Below are positions 22,376 to 34,079 of a stretch of DNA of 64,000 nucleotides, piece by piece. How positions within the stretch are numbered: the first letter of the stretch is position 1; the number at the start of each line of letters is the position of its first letter. The notes below the pieces were generated by a model that made no database searches, had not been told where the DNA came from, and saw only the letters and a list, made by a program, of their open reading frames with translations. Position numbers and translations under genes: made by a program. The DNA comes from Enchytraeus crypticus (lineage: Eukaryota > Annelida > Clitellata > Enchytraeida > Enchytraeidae), in contig CAJHZI010000802.1 in assembly GCA_905160935.1 (NCBI GenBank), forward strand, positions 478,060-542,059, read 5' to 3'.

Positions 22376-23483
22376 ATGGCAGAATTAAATGCTGACTCAG
22401 TTACAAGGAGCAAGAAAGAAGACAGGGATCCAGATCTGGAATGTTCTATGTGCTTGACTGAATTCACGAAACCAAAGCTGCTACCATGCTGTCACACTTT
22501 CTGTCAGGATTGCTTGAAGAGACACTGTGATGAGCATCATGATGAGAAAGTTCCATGTCCACTGTGCAGGAGTGAGTTCAGTGTTCCACAAGGTGGAACG
22601 GAAAAGTTACCCGATAATCAGATAATAGCCAGATTGATCCAAGAAAAGGAAAATCGGCAGAATGAGTGTCAATGTGATCCGTGTAGGGAAATTGGAGAGA
22701 AGATTAAAGTATATTCGTTCTGTATGGAATGTCGTCAGAATCTTTGTCAAAGATGCACAAATCTTCATACCAAACTTAGCTGTTCAAAGCAGCACAAAGT
22801 TGCTATTATTGACGAGAAACCAACAGACTATGAGCTGCAGAGATTGATGTCTAGTTACTGTAGTAAACATGACAACAAAGAATTAGAGCTGTACTGTTGT
22901 GACTGTAGAGAGTTGATCTGTGCTCTCTGTCATGTAAAAGATCATAACAAACATGATTGTAGAACATCATATGATGTGGCTAAACAAAAGAAAGAACTTG
23001 CTGAGAGTGACAGGAAAAACATTGAAAAATATCGTACTATTGTCAGTGAGAGAAAGCTGAAGTTGGAGAAAATTAAACAGGATTTTCTGCAGCAGGTATC
23101 ATCAACAGAATCTACTCTGAGGAATTCTGTAGATGCTATTAGAAAATTCATAGATGATTATGAAAACGAGACTTTAGAAGAATTGAGCATGATAAAGGGT
23201 ATGAAATTAAAAGATCTGGAGATTAAGAAAAATTTAGAAGAGCTCCACTATGCCACATTGGACAGTTTCCATACACACAGTAGCATGGTAACTGATCGTG
23301 GTACAGATTGTGAGATAATAAGAGCTGCTGATGATCTACACAAGAGAGCTGAGGAGTTAATTGAGAATCTGAATAAAAATGCAAGGAGGCAATACGAATA
23401 TAAACTGAAATTCAGTCAACCTATGACTCCAACCCGAGACGATATCAAGAGAATTGTAGGAGAAATTGTGGATAAAGAAATGG
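22376..23483 (+). CDS. TRIM copy 2, exon 1: RING, B-boxes, coiled coil
   Basis: A single long open exon of 369 codons plus one base, ending KEMG before donor gtacga at 23484. The exon start may be upstream, since a cag acceptor at 22306-22308 could begin a 5' leader. All zinc ligands of RING and B-box 2 are present. The open frame continues 29 nt past the proposed donor, so an unspliced truncated product is possible. Confidence 0.9.
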
Positions 23484-25953
23484 GTACGAAAATTTCAGTA
23501 AATATTTTTTAAATTATTTAATGTTGAGAAATTAAATAAAAATTCTTGCAAACATACTGTACTTTCTATGTTTCGGCAAATTTATCTTCAGATTGCAGGT
23601 AAATCATTATATTATTCATACCTTGACACTTTCATGTAAATTTGCTTGGAATAAAGACTAATCTACAGGCTAATCTAATGCTATTTTTCTAGCTTCAAAC
23701 ATGTCAGTATATTGGAGCGAGAATTGGCTTCAGTTGGATTTGGTACCTATTAATCAGCAAACGAACACATAACCTTTACATCCTTTACTTTGTCTGAGCA
23801 TTGCTCTGGCGAACTGATCATATAAGCAAAGAATAGCAAGAGGGCATAGCTAAGGAAAGCATAGGGGCCGACCTCGTCATAAGCAATAACCCTCAAGAAA
23901 ATGGTATGTTATATACCATTAATAGCAATGAGTATTGCTAGATGATTTAAAATTTCACTCATATGTCGACATGAATAGGAAAACGGAGGACGGCTAGAGA
24001 GGAGTAGAGTCATTGTGTACTATGGATCTGATAGCAGGCAGTACCCTGAGAAAGATAAATAGATAGATGGATGGATGGATGGATGGATGGATGGATGGAT
24101 GGATGGATGGATGGATGGATGGATGGATGGATGGATGGATGGATGGATGGATGGATGGATGGATGGATGGATGGATGGATGGATGGATGGATGGAGGGAT
24201 GGATGGATGGATGGATGGATGGATGGATGGATGGATGGATGGATGGATGGATGGATGGATGGATGGATGGAGGATGGATGGATGGATGGATGGATGGATG
24301 GATGGATGGATGGATGGATGGATGGATGGATGGATGGATGGATGGATGGATGGATGGATGGATGGATGGATAGCAGGTGGACGCAATACAACAGGATAGA
24401 TGTAATAGTATTTGAATGTAGTGTCTTCCACTATCTAGTAGAATTAGATTCAATTTGTACTTGCAATTGAATGCAATATCTGCCACTATCTAGTAGTATA
24501 TTATGTTCTACTTGTACTTGTAATTGAATGTAATATCTGCTACTACCTGTCAGTATCAGGTACTATTTGTACTTGCAATTGAATGTAATATCTGCTACTA
24601 CCTGTCAGTATCAGATACTATTTGTACTTGCAATTGAATGTAATATATGCTACTACCTGTCAGTATCAGATACTATTTGTATTTGTAATTGAATGTAATA
24701 TATGCTACTACCTGTCAGTATCAGATACTATTTGGACTTGTAATTGAATGTAATATATGCTACTACCTGTCAGTATCAGATACTATTTGTATTTGTAATT
24801 GAATGTAATATATGCTACTACCTGTCAGTATCAGATACTATTTGTACTTGTAATTGAATGTAATATATGCTACTACCTGTCAGTATCAGATACTATTTGT
24901 ACTTGTAATTGAATGTAATATCTGCTACAATCTAGTAAATGCTGTTGCTGTCTCCATTCAGAGGTCAGCAATGGACGAAATAATGTCTCATACTCACAAT
25001 CATAATAATAAAAACAACAACAGTAAGAGCTGCCACGACACAAATAAGGTCTACTATGAAAAAATATTTTATATTTGTAAATATAGTCTAAAAGTGTGCT
25101 TACTATTTTGTTTAGCTGCTGACGAGTGGCTCAGCTCTAGTGATGAGGCCGATGTCATACAAGTCAATAGACGAATCACAGGACTGGCAGTCGTGGACGA
25201 TAAGATCTTTCTGGTAGGAGCCAACCAGTCACAAGTCAACGTATGCGACTTACAGAGTCTGACAGCGTCACGTGATATCTACATTCCTGGTATGACGTCA
25301 CCCTATGATCTGGCTGGTTGTTCCTACAACAAAGCTCTGTATATCAGCGACTTAGGGCTCGACTGTATCCACAGAGTTGACCTCAGCAGCAACAACTCTG
25401 TTACTCGCTGGGAGATGAGAGAGAATCATTGGCCACTTGGTCTTTCAGTGACACATGAGCACAATGTGCTTATAACAGTGAGGAGACGGGGTGACAAGAC
25501 ATCACCTCGGTGGGGCTGTGAGCTGTACACGAGTGAGGGTCAACTGCTGCGTGAAATAAGATTTGAGAAAAGCATTGAATACGCTAAACAAACAATTCAG
25601 TTGTCACGTGATCAGTTCATCGTATGTCATGAGAGGAATAGTCTATCAAACGGAGTCTCCCTAATAAACTCTGAGCGTCAAATCGTAAAGTGTTACGCTA
25701 GAGAGCAAGGAGATGACAAGCCACTCTATCTCATATCAGCAGCAATAGATTATAAGAATAAACTTGAGTTTTTGTGGCTGACGAAAATAGCAGCGGTGTA
25801 CTGCTATTTGACAGAGATTTGAATTATCTAGGTCAGGTTTATACATCACGTGACCTCCAGGAGCCCAGTCGTCTCTGCTATGACTCATCTACTGATCGGC
25901 TGATTGTGGCTGAGGGTGGCTTGGGCATCTCTGACATAGTTGAATTGCACTAA
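22376..25953 (+). CDS. TRIM/RBCC protein with beta-propeller (NHL-like) C-terminus, two coding exons, one frameshift
   Basis: Two exons join in phase (ATG G / CT GCT) across a 1.6-kb intron, for a protein of about 645 residues. Order: RING (C23, C26, C38, H40, C43, C46, C61, C64), B-box 1 (about 98-143), B-box 2 (C162, H165, C174, C177, C182, C185, H190, H193), a coiled coil (about 200-300), a linker ([11 protein letters not shown]), then a propeller with repeated blades ([17 protein letters not shown]). This layout is that of TRIM2/3/32/56-type proteins, which generally act as E3 ubiquitin ligases with the propeller binding partners. A 2-nt surplus near 25765-25775 shifts the frame relative to the paralogue, so the last about 55 residues are out of frame. 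This could be a sequencing error or a fresh pseudogene. ATG 22376 is the first ATG after an in-frame TGA. Confidence 0.85.
23520..24060. other. First part of TRIM copy 2 intron
   Basis: AT-rich. The last 110 bp (23950-24060) resemble a degraded LINE terminus (tggatctgatagcaggcagt then gagaaagata), which runs straight into the GGAT array. Confidence 0.6.
24064..24371. repeat. (GGAT)n microsatellite
   Basis: About 77 nearly perfect units with one ggag variant and one frame slip at about 24270. All six frames stay open (MDGW / IHPS), giving spurious proteins. Confidence 0.97.
24430..24930. repeat. 55-bp minisatellite, about 9 copies
   Basis: Units contain ttgtaattgaatgtaatat, then gctactacctgtcagtatca. 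Spacing is exactly 55 bp between checked copies (24661 and 24716). It lies inside the TRIM copy 2 intron. Confidence 0.93.
25116..25953 (+). CDS. TRIM copy 2, exon 2: NHL-like beta-propeller
   Basis: The acceptor is ttttgtttag at 25106-25115. Encodes [20 protein letters not shown] onward with blade-like repeats ([35 protein letters not shown]). After about 25770 the frame breaks. In the shifted frame the protein resumes as [20 protein letters not shown] to IVELH and a stop at 25951-25953. The continuity of the shifted frame shows the break is a single small indel. Confidence 0.85.
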
Positions 25954-25963
25954 GCCTTAAATC

Positions 25964-26015
25964 ACTATCATCATCATCTTCCCTTGAATCCCAGTTTAAC
26001 TAGAGTAACTAGGCC
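25964..26015. repeat. CAT-tailed repeat fragment
   Basis: catcatcatcttcccttgaa then tcccagtttaactag. It is the end of the dispersed family at 28.8, 29.6, 48.7, 49.1 and 62.0 kb, here abutting the end of the TRIM copy 2 gene. Confidence 0.75.
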
Positions 26016-26094
26016 TTAAATAAGCAGAGAAAAAGCTCACTGTTACGACATTTTTTAATTTGGGATCCAGTAGGTCATATATAATGTACAGTAC

Positions 26095-26455
26095 CAGCAG
26101 ACCAATCAGAAGATCCTTCACATCTATGCACTGTTCCAGAAGACCAATCAGAAGATCCTTCACTTCAATGCACTGTTCCAGAAGACCAATCAGAAGATCC
26201 TTCACTTCAATGCAATGATCCAGCAGACCAATCAGTAGATCCTTCACTTCAATGCAATGTTCCAGAAGACCAATCAGAAGATCCTTCACATCAATGCACA
26301 GTACTCTCAGACCAATCAGAAGATCCTTCACATCTATGCACTGTTCCAGCAGACCAATCATAAGATCCTTCACATCTATGCACTGTTCCAGCAGACCAAT
26401 CATAAGATCCTTCACATCTATGCACTGTTCCAGAAGACCAATCAGAAGATCATCG
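26095..26455. repeat. 42-bp minisatellite, about 8.5 copies
   Basis: Units run agaccaatcagaagatcctt, then cacatctatgcactgttcca. As 42 is a multiple of 3, a 14-residue repeat (LLEQCIDVKDLLIG) is open on the minus strand. No start context or other gene feature supports translation. Confidence 0.93.
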
Positions 26456-26589
26456 TTTTCCAATCATTACATTTGATTATTTGGATCAGTATTTGGAGTT
26501 ATCGTTATTTACATTCATATAATCAGAGTCATGGCATCTCAATCGTTTGAAATGGCGTTTGACGAAAGTCACGAAGTTAAATATTTTAG

Positions 26590-27033
26590 GACGTTAGAGT
26601 GGACCAGGCTCCTGTACGGTTCTAAATCGAGAATGTTATGAAATTAGGATATTGGAAAGTTTGAAGCATTTTAGCTATGAAGAAGAATGGAGAAGATGAA
26701 ATGGACTGTCAAAATTACGAACGAAGCATATTACTAAATAGGGTTGGCACAAATAGACAATTGACAGATCTCATATGGAGCAGAAAGAGGAACTGGATGG
26801 GTCATGTACTGAGAATGAATGTTTTTCTGAAATGATTTGTTAATTGATGGAGTAATGGAAGGAACAAGGTTATAGGAAAACCGAGACTTGTGATGTAGGC
26901 CTATGATGATTTAGTAACTAATTCATGTGTTTATATGAAGTGAAAGGAAGACGATAGAAATATGTGGATGAGATATATGCCATGGATCTGCCAATAAGCA
27001 GTGCGCTAAGGAGAGAGAGAGAGAGAGAGAGAC
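26590..27033 (+). mobile_element. LINE 3' end remnant with (GA)n tail
   Basis: Broken frames read LNRVGTNRQLTDLIWSRKRN, WMGHVLRMN, VMEGTR and DICHGSANKQCAKE. The sequence gcagtgcgctaaggagagag leads straight into a GA tract at 27006-27033. Confidence 0.8.
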
Positions 27034-27414
27034 CTCTCTTTCCCTCTCGTTAAAACTTAAATCTTCTAAATAGAATCGCCGAAACAATAATTTTTATTGT
27101 GTTAAATATTTGATAGTTTTCATTCTTGTGAATTATTATTGTCAGTGTACGTAAACACCGTGAGTTATGGTAATACCCTAAATCTGATAATATATCTATC
27201 TTTTATCTAGTATGTAGTCACTGTAGGCCTAGTGCATAATGACTTTTAAATGCATTGAAATATATTAATCCAGTTAGTGCATGCCAGTCATATAATTGTA
27301 TTTTGTTATCATTTCTGTGATACACTGCGTAGCCTAATAATATAGCATAATATATTATATTTTGTGTGTATAGAATTACTCATATTCCGTAAAATTATTC
27401 ATATTCCGTAAGTC

Positions 27415-27720
27415 CCTTAGGACGGCGGGATTAGCGCACTTGGTTTAGTTGCGCGTCAATTATCGAAGTTAAGCGGCACCGACCTCGGTTAGTACTTTGT
27501 GGGTGACCACCTTGGAAGACTGAGTGTTGGTAAAAGCTTCGGAAAGCAAAAATCCCAGGGTGTTAGAAGGTTATTCTTAAATCCGCGCCGGCTGCAATTG
27601 ATGCGCCATCAAAAGGCAACGATTACTAATAACAATGGAGAGGAGGGAAGAAATGGGTCTTAAACAAGCATCTGTGCTTCCTGACCCAGTGTGCCGTTAT
27701 GTTATGTTATGTTATTGCGT
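27415..27720 (+). mobile_element. 5S rRNA-derived SINE
   Basis: The head (about 27450-27530) matches the second half of 5S rRNA: gaagttaagcggca, then ggttagtactttgtgggtga and cttggaag.ctgagtg. This part holds the internal promoter elements of 5S genes. A non-5S body (tcttaaatccgcgccggctg) and a (GTTAT)n-like tail follow. A second copy at 37.6 kb shares head and body, so this is a retroposon family and not a 5S gene. Confidence 0.85.
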
Positions 27721-28800
27721 TATAAATAAGTAACTTATTCAGCTTTTGTAGTTTTCACGAACTAGTGCGCCTAGTGCGCCTATGCAGCGAATATGCATGT
27801 AGATTATTTTTCATCATGATGATATTGTGGTACTTAAGACACAAGCACACCTTTTGGCAGGCCTAAGCACATACATGTAAGCACTCAGATACTCACACAT
27901 ACGCACACGGACATACATAAGCCCACGAACACTCATTCACATTAACACACACACTCGCACACTCCTCTGCTTACTTCTAGGACGTTTACTTTCTAGGCGT
28001 GGTCGCAGTTCTATATTGTTCCACCTGAAAACTGTAAAATACAAATCGCACTTGACAAATATTCCCTTATATTGGTCTATTCGTAAATGATATTAGAATT
28101 AACCCACTAGATGGCGTTTATCATTTGAGAACTAAATTGTACAGCATGAAAGAAAATATAAAAATTAAAAGATTTAATTCCAAATTATCATATAGAAAAT
28201 ATAAATACAACGGTTAAAGACTGAACCTGGGTAGAGCGGAAAATTCATTTCTCGATGCAACATTAGCAACGGATGAGCCTAAAGTATGAACCTTTAGCCA
28301 ACTGATAAACAGTCGGAAATCAAGTATATGCAGTAATGTAGTTGGTTCAGACAGTCAATAAAGTGTAGATGACTTTTGCTAAGCATAATTATAGCATAGA
28401 TCAAGATTGGTGTGACTGATAACATATTGCAGATCTACAAATTTGGACTAATGAGTCCTCAAGCCTTGCACTAGTTTATAAATAGAAGTAGCCCATAGTC
28501 TATTTGATACTGAAGGATGCCAATAGGTTACTGTCTGCTCAAATGGACCTTGTTGAATACTCGGAAACTACGATAATATAACTGGTCATAATTCGTAAAA
28601 TTGCCTACAATATTAACAAATATTTATTTGATGAATGTTAATAGTTATTTATTTGTTTTCATCACTGATTCATTTTCCAAGCATCTCGATCGCGTCAGCG
28701 TCCTACATGTTGACTTAGGAGTCAAAAGTCTGCATCATAACTTGATCGATTCTGGTTTAATCGTTTGTTATAAGCTTGCACAGTGCTACCGTATCTTATC
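27720..28800. other. No gene recognised
   Basis: AT-rich with a CA-rich patch (27835-27965). No feature beyond this. Confidence 0.6.
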
Positions 28801-28805
28801 TATAC

Positions 28806-28990
28806 AACATCATCATCATCTTCCCTTTTATCCTATTTTAATTAGGGTCGGAATACGAATGGACCTTCTCCACTCCTCTTTGTCATTTACCATATCAAAA
28901 TCTCTTCCATTCGGTTTAGAAAATTTTTGTGGAAATTTCTGGAGCCTAGGCGCTCACCAACCGTATACCCGTTCTGACCTCGGTGAAACT
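28806..28990 (+). repeat. CAT-flanked dispersed repeat
   Basis: Contains catcatcatcttccctttta, then ttagggtcggaatacgaatg and gcctaggcgctcaccaaccg. Same family as 29560-29850. A 166-codon open frame crosses it but has no gene-like features. Confidence 0.75.
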
Positions 28991-29559
28991 GATCTATACA
29001 ACAATTTATCATATCTTACTTATGCAGTAACTGATCAGATTGAACTAATCAGTGATATGGAATTGTATTATGATCCATACAGGAACAGGTCAATGCAGTA
29101 ACTCTTGAGATTTTTGTATTTAAGTAAACACCGTATCTGCATTGCGAGCTTCCAATTATAAGAGCGTCTGGTAAATAAAGCGCCTGTTTTTAATTGTTCC
29201 TATTTACTATAAATCCATGCTTGCGGTACTTTTGGATGGGCTGCATATGCGATTCTATGCCAATCAAAGCTTAGTTAAGATGCGAGAAAAGGAAGAGGCT
29301 GTAGGCGATAATAAGTGATTCGGATAATTGTCAGATAAATTTGATCGTGAGTGGCTTCTGTGAAATATAAACTTGATCACTGACAAATAGTAAAATTAAT
29401 TTCACAGAATTTTTGTTGTTTTGAGTATGTAGTCACATACGTACTCAAGTAGGCCTACGTTGCAGTTTTATACCAATCACCTTGACATAAATCAATATTC
29501 TTCCTTATTGCAGCAACTTAGCGTTAAAGTCTTGGACAACATCAACAACTATCACGGCA

Positions 29560-29850
29560 TCATCATCTTCCCGTGAATCCCAGTTTAACTAGGGTCGGGA
29601 TACGAATAGACTGTCTCAAATCTTCTCTGTCATACATCATATCGAACATCAGTCAATCTCCTATTTAAGACTTTTCCGTTCGTTTAAATTTTTGTAGCAA
29701 TTTATGTAGCCTAGGCGCTCACCAACCGACTGCCCTTTCTGACGTTGGTGTTGGATCTTAGTGCTTTAGTCGCCTTTTAAGATACGTGTAGTCATCGGTC
29801 AATTCTTCAAAAAACCTGGATACAGCACGGGGAAACTACTATCACGGCAT
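29560..29850 (+). repeat. CAT-flanked dispersed repeat, longest copy
   Basis: gcatcatcatcttcccgtga, agtttaactagggtcgggat, gcctaggcgctcaccaacc and the end ggatacagcacgggg. It shows the full order of the family in this window. Confidence 0.8.
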
Positions 29851-30690
29851 CAACTGATGAAAATTATGTTAGCTACATTTTGTCAATTTTACAAATGATA
29901 CGAAATTTATGTCTGTAATCATACTTTAAAATGTTAACTGTCAATGTACAACCAACTTCAAAGAGTTCCTCTTCGATAGGGTTAACAATGCATGCTTGTT
30001 CTATGGTCCGAAATATTCAGTTGATCAGGAAAGCTCTGATAGATGTCCTGAAACAAACAATGTCTAATCAGCTGTTATTGTATTAAACCAAATAAAATAC
30101 TAAGTTAAAGGCAATTAACAATATTCTGAACATGATCAGCCAAATTAGGAACTAGCTGATTTCTGGCCCCGCCCTTGTATCTCTAGTACCGCCCACTTTA
30201 GTCAGATAATGACTTTTAAAAGCGATTTTATTTGCACAGATCGATTGTTTTATTCCGACGTCGATCGCTATATTTAAGAATTGCTGCATTAAGGTTTTAC
30301 GAGGTGTAAACTACATACTGCGAGTGAACGAAAACAGCAGCGATTAGACTCTCGCAGTGTGTAGTTTGTTTGATTAGCCCAGGTGCACACGGCTATTGCT
30401 GGCCAATGGACAGGTTAGGGGGAGGAGCTGCGGGTAGGAATTTAATTTAATTTTGCGGGGTATTGTATGAGATATATTTCATTTCATTTAAAAATTTTAT
30501 TTAAAATAAAAATTTCAGTATATCGATTTACACAAATAAATATAATTAATGTAGCATTAGCAATTTAGCATGCTACTTCTAGTGTACCTTTTGCACGAAT
30601 TATTTAGCTAGGCACCATGCTTAATTAAATAAATTATTTATGAATTATTACCATACATTACTTAATTAGGCATTGCATGCTAGTTGTATG
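29850..30690. other. No gene; contains an inverted repeat
   Basis: AT-rich DNA. A stem-loop with 17-bp arms (30308-30324 and 30351-30367, one mismatch) lies near 30.3 kb. It is followed by a G/C-richer patch with gctggccaatgg. No coding sequence is recognised. Confidence 0.55.
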
Positions 30691-30925
30691 TCTCAATAAC
30701 GTAGGGGTAATGTCATGAAGTTTTAAATGACACACCCTGAGGTGAATAGAACTCTCGCGACTTCGAATCCCGGCCGCGCTGATTTGAGAGTAAAATCTCG
30801 GACATTCACTGGACTGGTTAATGTGGTTATACGGAAAATGGACTAAATTGCCTCACGCTTTAAACACATGGTGTTGAAAAGTGATAGATATCAACATTGT
30901 TGATCATTTCACTATCATGCGTGTT
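30690..30925 (+). mobile_element. tRNA-derived SINE, second family
   Basis: Shares body (gattt.agagtaaaatctcgga) and end (gtgatagatatcaacat then gatcatttcactat) with 55998-56218 and 62641-62885. In the best copy the A-box-like tagcgcaatgg and the B box ggttcgattcc are recognisable. Here the B box is cttcgaatccc. Confidence 0.8.
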
Positions 30926-31065
30926 TGCTTTACTTTTAATATTAAATGAATGTTCTAACACTCTAAGTAGATGCAATATTCAATAAATATAGCAATAAAT
31001 ATAATAACAATTTTGAAAATATACACGGCAAATATTGTGATAGTGAAATGATATTAATGTCATAA

Positions 31066-31138
31066 ATGTGATAGGGAATGTGATAGTGAATGTGATAGTG
31101 AATGTGATAGTGAATGTGATAGTGAATGTGATAGTAAA
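31066..31138. repeat. 12-bp minisatellite (gtgatagtgaat)n
   Basis: About six units. The unit resembles the terminal sequence of the adjacent second-family SINE (gaaatgatca...atagtg). Confidence 0.85.
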
Positions 31139-31139
31139 A

Positions 31140-31840
31140 AGCCAATCAGTAAAAGTGATGGTCACTACAAAAAGATAGATCAGCGTTCTGGTCAAAAAAT
31201 AAGGAAGTTCATTCACATGTTTTAAATTCAGTTTGTTAATAATAATATATTCATTTATTTTCGTTCAATCTGACAACCGCAGAAAGTTACAGCACAGAAA
31301 TTCCAACAGACACAGCATAACCAATTACAGATATAGCATAAACAGTTAATAGGCTAGATATAAGAGAGATAAAACTAAAAATTGTTCTCGCTAACATTTA
31401 CCACATGAATATTACAACATTACATAAATCAATGGCTTATACTATTCATAATTGCCATATAGGGCGTACTGTACTATGAGTAAAGAAGAATCTTCTAGTG
31501 TTCATTAAATTAACTAGCATCATCTAGAATCATACGAATAATGAAGTTTTTATCGCTCAGACTGCTTCGTTTTATGGGAAAAGCATCTCTTAGCAGTATT
31601 TCTTCGGGTTGGGTAATTATGATTGTTTTGTGGAGGTAGCAAATGCGCCAGTAAATGTGCAGGGTTGTTACAGATTGCCTTGAAAAGATTATTGTCAGCA
31701 AAGTTACATAGATCCTCAAAATTAGATTCTTTACTGTAGAATCCAGCTCTCCTTGCCTTCTTTAAAAAGGTTTCAAGACTGTACTATGACTGAGTAAGAG
31801 ACTATGAGACTGTACATTAAGTTAATAGAGAATGTCAGGG
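31140..31840. other. No gene recognised
   Basis: AT-rich, short open frames only. Confidence 0.6.
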
Positions 31841-31844
31841 TCGA

Positions 31845-31925
31845 TATGAAACATTCGTTCGTCACCGACATTGCTGTATGGCGAGGAACCGGACGTTAAA
31901 TTCTTATTAACTGATTGATTGATTC
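31845..31925 (+). mobile_element. CAAT/ATTG-tailed SINE-like fragment
   Basis: Ends gcgaggaaccggacgttaaa then ttcttattaactgattgattg. It is the 3' end of the family at 4.4 kb. Confidence 0.75.
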
Positions 31926-31969
31926 AGTCATGGTTGTAATTATATAATTCGGAGGTGGAGGTAACACAC

Positions 31970-32190
31970 CATTCTCCATTTACTAGCCTCTCTATTTGTG
32001 CACCCTCACGCAGGTGAGTGTACAATCACCGTACATAGCGTACACTCACAGAACTCGATTGTCTCACGCTCAGCCCAGGTGAGCTGGTCTGCAGCCAATC
32101 AGCTGCTGAGCAGCAGCTGCTGAGCAGCTGCTGTATGCTGAGCCTCAGCTGTTCGGCTGTCAACAGTAGTCGCCAACCTCTTCGGTTGAT
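31970..32190. promoter_or_regulatory. G/C-richer patch with CCAAT and clustered GCTGCTGAGCAGC motifs
   Basis: Stands out from the AT-rich surroundings. Contains agccaatcagctgctgag, overlapping agctgctgagcagcagctg palindromes, and caggtgag twice. A promoter is possible, but no gene is recognised to either side, so the call is weak. Confidence 0.25.
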
Positions 32191-32266
32191 CATTAAATGT
32201 GTTTAACTTTGGAAAACTAAAAACATAGAATCTGATAATAACTGAGATGACTACGGACTAATTCTC

Positions 32267-32419
32267 CTTCCCCCCTCTTCTCTATCTCTCTCCCTTTCAA
32301 TCGTAATCTCTTTTTCTCTCTCCCGATCTCTCTTTTCTCTCTATATCTCTCTTTTCAGTGTCTCTCTCTCCCTCCCTCTCTCTCGCTCTCTCTTTCTGTG
32401 TGTGTGTCTCTCTGCCTCC

Positions 32420-32470
<51 letters not shown>

Positions 32471-32520
32471 ATCTCTCTCTCTCTCTCTCTGTCTCTCTCT
32501 ATCTCTCTCTTTCCCTTTGT
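32267..32520. repeat. (TC)n-rich microsatellite
   Basis: About 250 bp of TCTC with CTCC and TGTG variants. Confidence 0.95.
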
Positions 32521-32824
32521 CAGTTTCAGTGGTTAACAGAGACCCCGTCCGAAAAGAATATTTGAAAACAAAACTTGATTTGAATATGTAGCATATAAAA
32601 TACGTTTTTACCAGCAGCACAGCAGTACATACAAGTGTAAAGAATGTTTCTATTTATTTGATAAGTTGCCAACGCTCAATATGTATTTCTACTCACTAAT
32701 TATTGTCAGTAGTAATCTGAATAATTCTGTATGTCAATTACCAAAATTTAGAGATATCTTTCAGGAAATAATATATTTCATTGTACTTCTGTAGCTTATA
32801 TGTTACAAGAAATATCTGAATTCT

Positions 32825-33020
32825 AAGCGGGAAGTCCATTACAGGAGGTCATAGAAGTAGAAAGGAAAGAAAAAGAAGCAGAGGCAGGCCGAGATTAGGT
32901 ATGTTAGATGTTTTAAAGACACACTCATATGTGGACATGAAGAGGAAAGCGGAATACAGAGAACATTGGAGGCGTTATATACCATGGACCTGTCAGTAGG
33001 CAGTGCACTAAGAGAGATTG
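32825..33020 (+). mobile_element. LINE 3' end remnant
   Basis: Reads as [38 protein letters not shown] and then gcagtgcactaagagagatt. Close to the 19.5-kb copy. Confidence 0.85.
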
Positions 33021-33540
33021 AGCTGAATGTGGTGTTAATCACTAGGTCCTCTATCCGCAGGTTGATAGACCCGTACCTAATCAGCAGTTAATGGCCTGAA
33101 GGCCCAGGTACGTATCAATACTAGCAACTGTTCGTGCGTAAAGTCCTTCTTGTCATATTGAATATTGACAGCGGACATTTAACGTACATGTTTATTTTAA
33201 CAAGTATAGGGTGACTAATAGTGGTGTTAACTGCTACTGTTCTAAATATGCTAGTATCTTCGGATTAACTACGTATTTCGTACTTGTTAGTATTTAATTA
33301 ATTGTACAATTAATTTTTTAATAATATAATTAATTTTTATAGATTTATTATGTATGAGACGTGTCATGTGAAGATTTTGACCTAGATGTTTATTAATTGG
33401 TTGTTGTTATTTATATTTAGCTGTGCTAACCTGCGTCAACTGTACAACAGTTTACTGTCAAACTAAAGTCATCAGCGTGTCAAATATGTAGAAATGGACG
33501 ATAAATTTTTGAGTGACTATAGCGTAATAGTATATAAACG
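33020..33540. other. No gene recognised
   Basis: AT-rich, nothing identified. Confidence 0.6.
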
Positions 33541-33544
33541 CGCG

Positions 33545-33565
33545 CTCTTTCTCTCTCGTTCTCTG

Positions 33566-33659
<94 letters not shown>

Positions 33660-33662
33660 ATC
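33545..33662. repeat. (TC)n microsatellite
   Basis: TCTC run with a short TCGC interruption. Confidence 0.95.
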
Positions 33663-33845
33663 CTCTATTATTTTTTTACGTTACTTGCTTTTATTTGTTT
33701 GTCCTCTACTTCTGTACTGCTCACTTATGTTTATAATTCCTTTTAATTTAACATTTGACACCTATCTTTATATTTAAGTGCTTAGCTGTCTTAAATTTTT
33801 GCAATTAAGCCAATTTAAACTGATACGAATTGATGTATTTCTATT

Positions 33846-33920
33846 CGTTAGTGTATTCCATACTTAATCCTTACCCCATACTTAATCCTTACTCCATACT
33901 TAATCCTTATTCCATACTTA
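33846..33920. repeat. About 18-bp repeat, 4-5 copies
   Basis: Units catacttaatccttactc with small variants. Confidence 0.8.
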
Positions 33921-34079
33921 ATTCATAAGCATTAATCCTATCTTTTGATACTAGACTCTCTTTTGATGAAGTTTTATTGTAGCCACTAAAAGAAAAAGTA
34001 ATTTATTAAATTTATTTATAGATCTCTTTTTACAGTTCTCAAAGCATGTAGAGAACAGTGTTTAATTGTTCAATGTATA

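Noticed and set aside
24064-24371. Six long overlapping open frames (MDGW / IHPS repeats)
   Set aside because: They are a mechanical result of the GGAT tetramer array, open in all frames, with no gene context.
26095-26463. 155-codon minus-strand frame with 14-residue repeats as a repeat protein
   Set aside because: The frame is open because the unit is 42 bp. Units vary at the DNA level without codon-like constraint, and no flanking gene structure exists.
27450-27530. Functional 5S rRNA gene
   Set aside because: The 5' half of 5S is missing or altered, and the same non-5S body follows in a second copy, so it is a retroposon.
28601-29101. 166-codon frame as a gene
   Set aside because: More than half is dispersed-repeat sequence, and no domain or splice signals were recognised.
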